A stretch of DNA of 16,709 nt from Blastocladiella britannica (taxonomy: Eukaryota > Blastocladiomycota > Blastocladiomycetes > Blastocladiales > Blastocladiaceae). Every line of letters begins with the position of its first letter. Position 1 is the first letter of the stretch. Positions 9,457 to 16,709 of the stretch are shown here, piece after piece. Below the pieces are notes generated by a model, which searched no databases, had not been told where the DNA came from, and was given only the letters and a program-made list of their open reading frames with translations. The translations under genes and the position numbers were made by a program. The DNA is taken from assembly GCA_025349905.2 (NCBI GenBank), contig MU624937.1, positions 1 through 16,709 on the forward strand, given 5' to 3'.

Positions 9457-12400
9457 ATGATGGCATCCGTGGCCTCACCCGACCATCTGCATTTTCCCCT
9501 GGAAACCAGCGGGAACAGCCGCCACAGTCACCACCGCGACCGGCCAAGCGACCGGTTCCGTAACCCTGCCGACTTGGAGCGCCTTGACGATGACGCAGCT
9601 GCGAGTGGTTCAGGGATATCGCCTCAGCCCGACTCGGGCGACGCGACGCCGACCGAGGAAAAGCTGCGGACAGGCCGTGCGCGGCCGCGCGCGTCACAGG
9701 CATGCGCCGTCTGTCGCAAGAAAAAGATCCGCTGCGATGGTGTCAAGGTGCGGTCCTGTTCATATTTCGGTTGGTATTGATATGCTGACGCGTCACCGTA
9801 TAAAACAATAAAGCCGACATGCACGTACTGCATGGAGTCCTGTTTTCCGTGCACATATGAAGCCCCCAAGCGCCGGGGACCTCCGCGAAAGATGCCGCGG
9901 CTCGATGGCGTGGATGTTCCCTCCGACATTGCCATGGCCAATCCGATTGCTGCTGCCGCCGCCGTTGCTGCGTCCAAATCTTCCTCATCTACTGCAGCGC
10001 GTTTGCAAAAGCAGAAACAGTCGCAGCCGCAGTCGCAATCGCAGTCACAGTCGCTGGATGAATCCGAGCCGCTGTCTCAACCACCACCAGGCAATGACAG
10101 CAACACCGACACTGACTGGGACCACCTGCGCTTTTGCACCACGGCCGAGCTCGACTCGACCAACTCGAGCATGTTGCATGTGATCAACGTGGACCCAGAG
10201 TACGTTTCCAGTCTCTCGTGTTTTCAAAAACAGCCGACTTACGCTATTCCCTTGTAGAACCGGCGATTGCCAGCACCTGCGACTCATTGGTCCCTCGCAT
10301 GGTATCCATTTCTTGCGCCAGGACTATCCTGAGCATTTCCAGTACGGATCTCTGGTCGCGGACCACCCGAAACTGGTCCCCAACTCGAGCCTGCACGCTG
10401 AGCCCGAGGAGCTGGAAAATGTTGATGCGAGCGAGCTCCCGTCCGCCGAGCTGCAGACGCTTCTCATTGACTTTTATTTTAGCTACCTTCGCCCGTACGT
10501 CTCCCAATTTTCCGCTTCGAAAACGCGATGACTCATTTTGCTGATCCCACCATTATACGACGGATAGATTATTTCCTATTCTGACAAACGAGCAAGTCAA
10601 CATGTACCAGCGTAATGCCAAGGAGCGCAATTTCTATTTTGGTATGTCCTTTCTAACGAAGGAGATCGCAATCGGACGGCAACACTAAGAAAAAAAAAAA
10701 AACAGAACTCAATTCCCTGTACTTTATGACCTCGATTTGGTATGTGCGCGCTGGCAAACATCGCCCAGACTACTTTGTGGCGCCAGACGTGCACCTCGCG
10801 CGCGCCCGTGCCGGTCTGCCGCGCATTGCCTCGATTTGCCCATCCCTGTCGCGCGCGGCCGGATTGCTGATGCTCTCTATGGGCCTCGCGGGCGATCCGT
10901 CGGGCACGTCATGGATGATGGCCGGATCGTCGATCCGCATTGCCCAGGATGTCGGGCTGCACATGGACCTGGCGCGGCTGGCGATCCGCGAACAGTTCAA
11001 GGACGACCAGCTCCGCCGCGCCCACGTGGTGTGGTGGTGCTGCTACACGGTCGACCGCATGCTCGCGGCGGCGCTGGGCCGACCCGTCACGATCCACGAG
11101 GAGGACTTTGCGGTCCCGATGCCCGACCTGTCTGACCTGGGCTACAACCCACCCGAGTATGTCAAAGACTATGCGGTGCACATCCGGCTGGTGCACATCC
11201 AGGGCCGCGTGACCAACATGCTCAACCGGGCGCGCGCGCAAGTGTCCATGGCGCATATTCTCAACACGTCGACGCTTCTCGAGCAATGGCTGGCGTCGGT
11301 GCCCGAAAACTTGCGGTTCTCGTTCCAACTCAAGTCCGCGCAGACGCCGTTTGCGCTTAACCTCAACCTCAACTACTACTACACGCTGCTGATGTTGTAC
11401 CGCCCGCTGCTCGACTCTTCGTCGTCATCGCTGACTTCGACATCGCCCACAGCGGCCACAGGGCCAATGCTGTCACTGGATCAGATCACGAGCATTTGCG
11501 TGACCACCGTCAAGGCCATTTTGTTTATTTACGAGTCGGCTCGGGTCGATGGGGTCCTCAGCGCACTCACACTTCCCTCGGCCCATGCGCTCGTTGTCAT
11601 CATTACGACGCTTCACTTGCTGTACCGAAACGCACCCGTGGCCAAAGTCAACCTGGCCGAGCTCGCGCGCTACACGGGGCAGGCGCTGCGGCTCATCGAG
11701 CAGCTGGCTCCCGACTGGCCGTTCTTGAAATCAGTGCTCCCACTGGCGGCGTCGGTGCACGAGCGCGTCGAACAGAGCACCGAGGCAGCGGCGTTCATTG
11801 GCTCGGTCCCAGCAACAGCCGGATCAGCAGTCTCGACGTCCGCATCGTCATCGCAGCTCCCATTCCTCGGCGCGTCGTCCATGGCTGCGGCACTCCAAGG
11901 CGTGGTAACTGGGACCCCACTGCAGCACTCAAGCCACCTGGCCATGTCGCCCATGTCGGTCAGCAGCGGTCCTGGCGGCGGCGGCATGTCGTTTGACCTG
12001 CTTCACAGCGGAGGCTCGCTCGTCCATCCATTTGGATCGGCCGCACACCACCAGCTCCAACCACCATCGCAGCAGCACCTGTGGTCTGGCCCGTCCATGT
12101 TCCCGTCCTCGACCTCGAACCCGTTTGGCTCGTTGCCTACCACCACCACCGGCCTGTCGGCGCTGCCGTCCATGGCGTCGGCGATGGCGTCCATGTACTC
12201 GCCGGGAACGTCGCCCGTGACCCTCGCATCCGCATCGTCCCAGTTACAGATCCAGATTGGCCAACCACTGCACCCGCTCCGCCACCTGACACAGCAGGCG
12301 CCCGGTATGAGCACTAGCAATGGCGCCGCCTCGATGCTGTACTCTGGTGGATCGCCCGTGTCCTACCATTCGCCGGCACACACACCAACCACCACCACGG

Positions 12401-12930
12401 CCCGCATTGCGTTCCCGGCCGGTTGGTCGCCACAGATGCAGCAGTCGTACCAAGTGCAGCTTCAGCAGCTCCAGGTGCAACAGCAGCAGCAACAGCAAGA
12501 ATTCCAGCATCATCAGCAACATCTCGCGCAACGGCAAGGGCAGCTGGCAGCCGGTCACAACTTTCGTCCATTGGAAATACCGCGATTTGGTGGCGCCGGG
12601 AGCATGCCGGACTTGCTGGGAGCCATGGCGAATGCGGCAGCGGCAGCAGCAGCGGTCGTGGCAAGCAACAACGGTAGTGGTGGCGGCGGCGAATCGGCCA
12701 CTCAGTCACCCGTGGCGGTGACGCCCATGTCGGTTCTTGGCCCGCTGTTGTCTGTTCAGACCGAGAGCAGTGGTATGGCTGATGTCACTGCTGGCCATCT
12801 CGGCAGTAGCGGCGGGGAGGTAAATGGCGCGATTCTTTCTGCACACGGGATCGAGGGGGTTGGCGACGGAGGTCCGTCGGCCGTCAACGACGCGTTGTGG
12901 CAAACGTCGTTCTTTACGTCGCCAAGTTAA
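9457..12930 (+). CDS. Zn2Cys6 transcription factor with fungal-specific TF domain
   Basis: Nuclear regulator of the fungal binuclear-zinc-cluster class; ligand and targets unknown. Exons 9457-9747, 9814-10199, 10258-10494, 10568-10641 and 10706-12930 give 1070 aa. Introns are 66, 58, 73 and 64 nt. The cluster CAVCRKKKIRC / C-TY-C-MESCFP-C spans residues 83-110 (CX2CX6CX6CX2CX6C) and is joined across intron 1, followed by the basic KRRGPPRK. The middle part is a Fungal_trans-type domain: LIGPSHGIHFLRQDYPEHFQ, LIDFYFSYLRPLFPIL (completed by splicing), SLYFMTSIW, and the hallmark SSIRIAQDVGLHMDLARL through GRPVTIHEEDFAVPMPD. From about residue 640 to the end the protein is low-complexity, rich in Ser, Gly, Gln and Ala, with a poly-Gln run, probably activation or condensate-forming sequence. 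It is head-to-tail with the C2H2 gene (197 bp) and 25 bp from PIG-S. Confidence 0.9.
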
Positions 12931-12955
12931 TTCAAATTTTTTTTTCTTCAAAATT

Positions 12956-14798
12956 ATGAGCACTTCCACCAAGGCGCCGGTGTCGTCGTCGTCACTCGGT
13001 ATATACCGTTATTCTCGGACTCCATAGAAAAGAGATTAATTGGACCGGCGGATATCCGACCCCCTATCCAGACTTTTCGCGGTCACGGCAACGCACGATC
13101 CTGTACTCGTTCCTGGTCGCGTTTGCACTCGGCTTACCGCGCTGGTGGTACCTGACGACAGTACCACGCGCATCGCTGCCCACGGCCGCCATTCATAGTC
13201 TGGAGCATGCCACGGTACTTGTTACAAACCAACCGGTCGACCTGATTCATTAACGAGGGATGAATGATATTACAAATAGATGGTCCCGGTGTCGCTGACC
13301 ATCGCATGGGACCCAACGTGCTCGTGGCGAGCCAAGTCCGAGAACCAGCAGCAACCGCTGCTTCCGATCGCGAGCGTTGGTGAGCTCCACCGCGCCACGC
13401 GCCGCGCCTATGCCCGCGTCCTTGGTGATGGCGACCACAATGGTGGTCATGGATCATCTCCGTCGCTTGCACTGGCGGGGCATGCCCCCTGGCGCGTCCA
13501 TTTCGACGTGGCCGTCTCTAGCGCGTTGCTGGCGCCGAATCCGATCGCTACCGCATGTGCGGTACAGGGCGGTGCACGGAAAGAAATTGCGGTTGACGCT
13601 GACGGCCGATTGGTTGTTGCGGCCGAGTCTATGGACGACGGTACCTGCTCATTTTTCAACATGGAGCTGTCCCTGACACAGATATAAAAAAACTATCAGC
13701 CGCGCTCCAGCTCGCCAAGTTTCTGGCCCGCGTCTCGCACACCGTCGCCACGCCGCTCGAAACGCTGCCGTACTCGCCCCAGTACGAGCTGCTGGTCTCG
13801 CTGATTGTCCAGGACCCTTCCACAACGCCAGTGCGCAGTTGGCCGATCGCCCGGGTGGAGCGGTCGATCCTGCGTCCGCTCCTGACCCAGCTACTAGGCC
13901 CCAACCGCGTGGACATTGTGTCGCAGGTGCAGTACGGAGGTGACCCGGGCGTTGGTGCGGGTACTGAAGCTGCTGATTCAACTAATGGACGACCCATCGT
14001 GGTGGTCCCCGCCGACCAGCTCCCGCACTTTGTCAATCCTGACTGGAAACTGGCCACCGTGTCGCCCAACCACACGGGCGTGCACCTGATCACGTACCTG
14101 CCAGACCCGTGGCGGCCTATCACCTTGATGCGGGATGATGGACCGACCCAGTGGAACGATTTCCGTGTTCCGCGATGGGGAGCCGTGGTGGTGCGCAACC
14201 GCACCGAGCTGGGCGACCGGGACTTGGACGAGCTCGCGGGAGTGTGGGTGCATCACTTGCGCGAGCTGGTCGGCGTGCGGAGCATGCTTGGGCCGACGAT
14301 TGAGGTTTGTATATTCTTTTATATGAGGACTGCACGCTTCAGGAAACTGACACCTTCTTTAACAAGAACATTCACTTTGCCGCGGGTCCGCTCGGCGTCA
14401 ATGCGGTCGAGGTGGCTGCGTTTCATCTGGGCCAAGCAGCCGTGCACTTGGTCGAGACCACGGCGTCGCTGGCGGCGCTGGTGCGGCTCACGGACCAGTT
14501 GGACGCGTTACCCATCGCGCCCGAGATTGCCGACCGCGTCGCGTCGGCGGTGGCCATTGTGACCCGGGCAACCACAACTTCTGACAACGCTGTAGGCGCC
14601 GCTGAGCAGCAGTTTGCAGCGGCATGGGCGGCGCGCCAGGCCGCGCACGAGGCGTTCTTCCACAGTGACATGGTCGGGCTGTCGTACTTCCCGTCCGAGC
14701 ACACGTACGCCGTGTACATGCCGCTGTTTGTGCCGATCCTGGTCACGGTCGCGGTGGTGGTGGTCAAGGATACCCGGATGCGACGTGCTGGCAAGTGA
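12956..14798 (+). CDS. GPI17: GPI transamidase subunit PIG-S / Gpi17
   Basis: Subunit of the ER-membrane GPI transamidase (with Gpi8/PIG-K, Gaa1, PIG-T and PIG-U), which cleaves C-terminal signals and attaches GPI anchors. Favoured exons: 12956-12998, 13072-13214, 13280-13640, 13700-14304 and 14367-14798 (527 aa). An alternative last acceptor (exon from 14343) gives 535 aa; both match the family length. An N-terminal membrane segment (TILYSFLVAFALGLPRWWYL, from about 23) leads into TTVPRASLP, as in PIG-S. Later marks are a lumenal region with VHLITYLPDP and FRVPRWGAVVV, LDELAGVWVHHLRELVG, and the C-terminal block EAFFHSDMV, YFPSEHTYAVYMPLFVPIL with a second membrane segment and the basic tail RMRRAGK. 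Two shorter splice choices (41 and 38 nt) were set aside because other introns here are at least 58 nt. It converges on the antizyme gene with 35 bp between stops. Confidence 0.88.
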
Positions 14799-14833
14799 AT
14801 AACGAATATATTTTTTACGAAAAAAAAAACTTT
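14799..14833. terminator. Shared 3' ends of convergent PIG-S and antizyme genes
   Basis: Only 35 bp separate the two stop codons. The stretch holds AATATATTTTTT and a run of A, which could serve as an AT-rich cleavage/polyadenylation signal on both strands. The two transcripts almost certainly overlap at their 3' ends. Inferred from position and composition. Confidence 0.4.
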
Positions 14834-15752
14834 TTAAAGGGCACAAGTCAGGAGCACAACGTGGTCCGGAATCAGTACGCCTGGCAGCAGGGACGATCCA
14901 GTGGTGCAGTCAGTGTTCGACCCAGCAACCTCGCACCCGAGAAACTCGAGGCTGCGGACCATGGCCTCATCGCGGCGCAAGCACATGACGACGATGTGGG
15001 CGCAGTGCAGCACCTCGTCAGCTAAGTCCACGACCGCCGCAAACGCAGTGCGCAATGCTGCGGGCGTCGGGGTCGTCGGGGACGTCAGATCCACCGCAAG
15101 AACGCTCGGGTCGCCGGGAGGGCAGTACACGGGCACAGTCAGGCCGAGGACCGAGACCGCGGCCGAGACCGACAGCAGTGGAGTTGCATGTGTGTCGGTC
15201 GGCGTCGCCGGGTCCGGATCACTGTCGTCACTGCCATTGCCGTCGCTGCTGCTGTCGCGCCGGCGGTGCTGGTGTTGGTGGCGGCTGGGAATGGCGATGC
15301 GCGGGCCTTTCCCATTATCGCTACCGACACCACCATTCCCACCGACACCACCGGCGCCGCTGCCCCCGGCACGGAGGGGGGCAGAGTCGCCACGACCGCC
15401 GACATCATCGACGCCACCGATGGACCGGAGCCGTTTTGTACGAGTACGTGTCGTGCGCACCCGACGCGGTGCAGTACACGTGGCCAGTGGCCGCGACCAT
15501 GTCCATGTCGACATCCTGGTCATCACCGTTCTGCTGGTGATGGTGGCCGTCAAGCCACAACGTCGGCACAGCAGCCGAAGGGGTAAAAGGCATCGGGCAT
15601 GCGCCGGCAGCAGAAGTGGCCGCCGACGCGCCCCGCGAATTCGACGGGTCCTTTTTCGACGGGCTTATCTCGGTCAGGGCAATCCCGGCCGACGACGCGG
15701 CCGACTGCATCCGGCGGTGCGATGATGAAAAGTTGAGGGTCAGGACGGGCAT
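14834..15752 (-). CDS. OAZ1: Ornithine decarboxylase antizyme, +1 programmed frameshift
   Basis: Antizyme binds ornithine decarboxylase, blocks it and sends it to the proteasome, lowering polyamine synthesis; its own translation depends on a polyamine-stimulated +1 shift. ORF1 starts at 15752 (ATG after nine A) and ends at TGA 15407-15405 (115 codons). ORF2 is in the +1 frame and ends at 14834. A shift at the ORF1 stop gives 115 + 190 = 305 aa. The family is recognised from the ORF2 C-terminus (about 201-305): LTVPVYCPPGDP, AFAAVVDLADEVLHCAHIVV, MCLRRDEAMVRSLEFLGCEV and the end DHVVLLTCAL, matching the antizyme pattern of a strand, a helix, a hydrophobic HV-C segment and LxFLGxE. The preceding part of ORF2 is Gly-, His- and Asp-rich linker. 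A purine-rich GT-AG pair could also join the frames (15447-15360) but is unlike the other introns. Confidence 0.85.
15404..15410 (-). promoter_or_regulatory. Candidate +1 frameshift site CGA-TGA-T
   Basis: The last sense codon of antizyme ORF1 is CGA, followed by the stop TGA and then T. Skipping the T of TGA continues as GAT GTC GGC in ORF2. Classical antizyme sites are TCC-TGA-T; the TGA and the following T are kept here, but the codon before the stop differs. That the shift happens at the stop is known for the family; that it happens on CGA here is inference. Confidence 0.6.
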
Positions 15753-15771
15753 TTTTTTTTTATTTCTCTTG

Positions 15772-15798
15772 ATGGATTGGTTGGATTGGTTGGATTGG
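15772..15798 (-). promoter_or_regulatory. Three tandem CCAATCCAA units upstream of antizyme ATG
   Basis: Read on the antizyme strand, CCAATCCAA occurs three times without a gap (the copy nearest the gene ends in T), 20 to 46 nt upstream of the start. CCAAT is the core of the HAP/NF-Y site. So close to the ATG the units may lie in the 5' leader, in which case they could act in RNA or be a plain minisatellite. Confidence 0.5.
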
Positions 15799-15884
15799 TC
15801 GATGCTCGAAGGTCGTCCTGTGCGGTGGTGGGATAAGCTGAGAGGGTTTAAAGATCCACCACAGCTTCAACAACTTCAAGAAAA

Positions 15885-15892
15885 CACGTGAC
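15885..15892 (-). promoter_or_regulatory. GTCACGTG E-box
   Basis: A GTCACGTG octamer reads on the antizyme strand 133 nt upstream of its ATG. This is the preferred core of Cbf1-type bHLH factors and close to the Pho4 site. Such a site links naturally to methionine and S-adenosylmethionine control, the donor side of polyamine synthesis, but a single octamer is weak evidence. Confidence 0.35.
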
Positions 15893-16033
15893 CTTTGAAC
15901 TTTTTCTCCATGTGGGCTCCCACAGGCACATGCACCTGGATCCACTACCAGTCCATATGGCCGTTACGCGGCGTAGGCAGACTATATCCCAGTCCAACGG
16001 CATGCTTGGTGGCCTTGGTATAGCCTCTATGTT

Positions 16034-16066
16034 TGATTCCTTTATGATTCCTTTGTCATTCCTTTG
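16034..16066 (+). repeat. 11-bp tandem repeat, three copies
   Basis: Units TGATTCCTTTA, TGATTCCTTTG and TCATTCCTTTG follow one another without gaps. The repeat is in non-coding sequence and no function is evident. Confidence 0.75.
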
Positions 16067-16487
16067 CCATGCAGCAGCGCCGGAAGAGGTGGTAACGGCA
16101 CAAAACGCTGTAGATATACGTTATAACACGCTGCCGACAATATGCAACTGCCAGTTTACTGATCCGGGCCTGGGACCCTTGTCGAGCGACAATGCCGAGG
16201 AACAAAAGAACATGACAATGTCATCATGTCCGTGCCGACGGCCAACCGCGATCGACGATACTCAAACATCTTAAAGTGAACCGATGTGTATTGTTCTGCA
16301 ACACCACCACCTCCCACCGCCGGCGCTTGATTTTTGCAGAATACATGTATAAAGGCCTATCAAATGCGATGCAATAAATATTTCGATTACTTGTACGTAT
16401 CACCATGATCCCGACAGAAGATCTGTTGCACAGGGCAAACCCAGTCCAATTGTAAAAGGTTGGAGCCGTCCGAGCCGCCAAGAAAAC

Positions 16488-16709
16488 ATGTTCGCGGACT
16501 CAGGCATCTCTATGCGACCATCTCGCACTGCTGGCACTGGTATCGTTTGCTGTACGGCGACTGGTCGAGCTGTACGGCGACTGGTCGAGCCGGCCAGGGT
16601 TCCGAGGCGGCCGATCGACGATGGGTGTTGGCCTTCGGCGCGCACTTGCCGACGAGTTCCTGTTGCTGCGCGTGAACGAGTTCAGGACCTCGAGCCTGTG
16701 CCCGACGTG
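16488..16709 (+). CDS. Possible 5' part of a gene cut by the window edge
   Basis: From the ATG at 16488 (context AGAAAACATG, like other starts here) the frame stays open for 74 codons to the end of the window. The product is Arg-, Val- and Pro-rich, begins MFADSGISMRPSRTAG and runs off as RERVQDLEPVPDV. I recognise no domain. A perfect 20-bp tandem duplication lies within it and, not being a multiple of three, is read in two frames. It may be a disordered N-terminus or chance open frame in GC-rich DNA. Confidence 0.3.
   Translation, partial: MFADSGISMRPSRTAGTGIVCCTATGRAVRRLVEPARVPRRPIDDGCWPSARTCRRVPVAARERVQDLEPVPDV
16551..16590 (+). repeat. Perfect 20-bp tandem duplication
   Basis: TGTACGGCGACTGGTCGAGC occurs twice, directly adjacent and identical; the two bases before each copy are also the same. 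It looks like a recent slippage or duplication event. Confidence 0.9.

Larger units (their letters stand above)
15799..16487. other. Non-coding stretch upstream of antizyme
   Basis: I find no convincing gene in these 689 bases. Open frames on both strands (for example 15888-16274 plus and 16224-16481 minus) lack any domain or protein-like composition. The region holds a CACGTG site near the antizyme gene, a short 11-bp repeat and an AATAAA at about 16373. It probably contains the antizyme promoter and the 5' flank of whatever begins at the right edge. Confidence 0.5.

Noticed and set aside
12999..13032. A 34-nt first intron in PIG-S
   Set aside because: Too short to be spliced plausibly; the acceptor TATCCAG at 13071 gives a 73-nt intron in frame with a normal acceptor.
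13641..13681. A 41-nt intron in PIG-S
   Set aside because: It keeps the frame, but extending to the AG at 13699 gives 59 nt, the usual size here, and also keeps the frame.
15360..15447. A GT-AG intron joining antizyme ORF1 and ORF2 instead of a frameshift
   Set aside because: It would keep the frame, but the segment is GC-rich with a purine-rich acceptor (GGGGGCAG), unlike the AT-rich introns elsewhere here; a frameshift is also the family rule. Not fully excluded.
15740..15745. TCCTGA, the classical antizyme shift hexamer, on the antizyme strand near the start of ORF1
   Set aside because: It lies across codons 3-5 of ORF1 in the wrong frame, so it cannot serve as the shift site.
15888..16274. 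Plus-strand open frame of 128 codons
   Set aside because: Mixed composition, no domain, contains simple repeats and overlaps the likely antizyme promoter.
16224..16481. Minus-strand open frame of 85 codons
   Set aside because: No domain and not protein-like; it overlaps an AT-rich stretch with AATAAA.
1..16709. tRNA or rRNA genes, CRISPR arrays, transposons
   Set aside because: GTTCGA-type strings occur only inside coding sequence without a cloverleaf, and no spaced direct repeats, terminal inverted repeats or transposase or reverse-transcriptase motifs were seen.

Overview
This is nuclear DNA of a fungus, apparently GC-rich and compact. All eight recognisable genes are eukaryotic. Seven of them need, or may need, splicing of short GT-AG introns (mostly 58-73 nt, donors often GTACG or GTATAT), and starts sit in A-rich contexts. 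A Zn2Cys6 regulator with a fungal-specific transcription-factor domain places it among fungi. An Ena/VASP-type actin regulator, a family I know from amoebozoans and holozoans and not from Dikarya, points to an early-diverging, possibly zoosporic lineage (Chytridiomycota or Blastocladiomycota). That placement is inference.

Layout. (1) 136-2622, plus: ORC1, four exons. (2) 2695-5925, minus, three head-to-tail genes: a small secreted GPI-anchor-type protein (5925-5428), a DUF2358/NTF2-like protein resembling human C6orf136 (5356-4418), and the Ena/VASP-like protein (4258-2695). (3) 5926-6576: a 651-bp divergent promoter region. (4) 6577-14798, plus: a C2H2 zinc-finger regulator, a Zn2Cys6 regulator, then the GPI transamidase subunit PIG-S, whose ATG lies only 25 bp after the preceding stop. 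(5) 14834-15752, minus: ornithine decarboxylase antizyme, split over two frames exactly as a +1 programmed frameshift requires. (6) 15753-16709: antizyme upstream region with tandem CCAATCCAA units and a GTCACGTG site, simple repeats, and an open-ended frame at the right edge.

The genes do not form one pathway: DNA replication (ORC1), actin dynamics (Ena/VASP), GPI anchoring (PIG-S and a candidate client), polyamine control (antizyme) and two regulators. The main points of interest are the antizyme with an unfamiliar candidate shift site (CGA-UGA-U), the fungal Ena/VASP with a 16-nt micro-exon, and a short, apparently undescribed repeat (TLERL-x3-H) occurring six times in the C2H2 regulator. 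Exon joins were inferred by reading frame, conserved motifs and splice signals only; no transcript data or searches were available.
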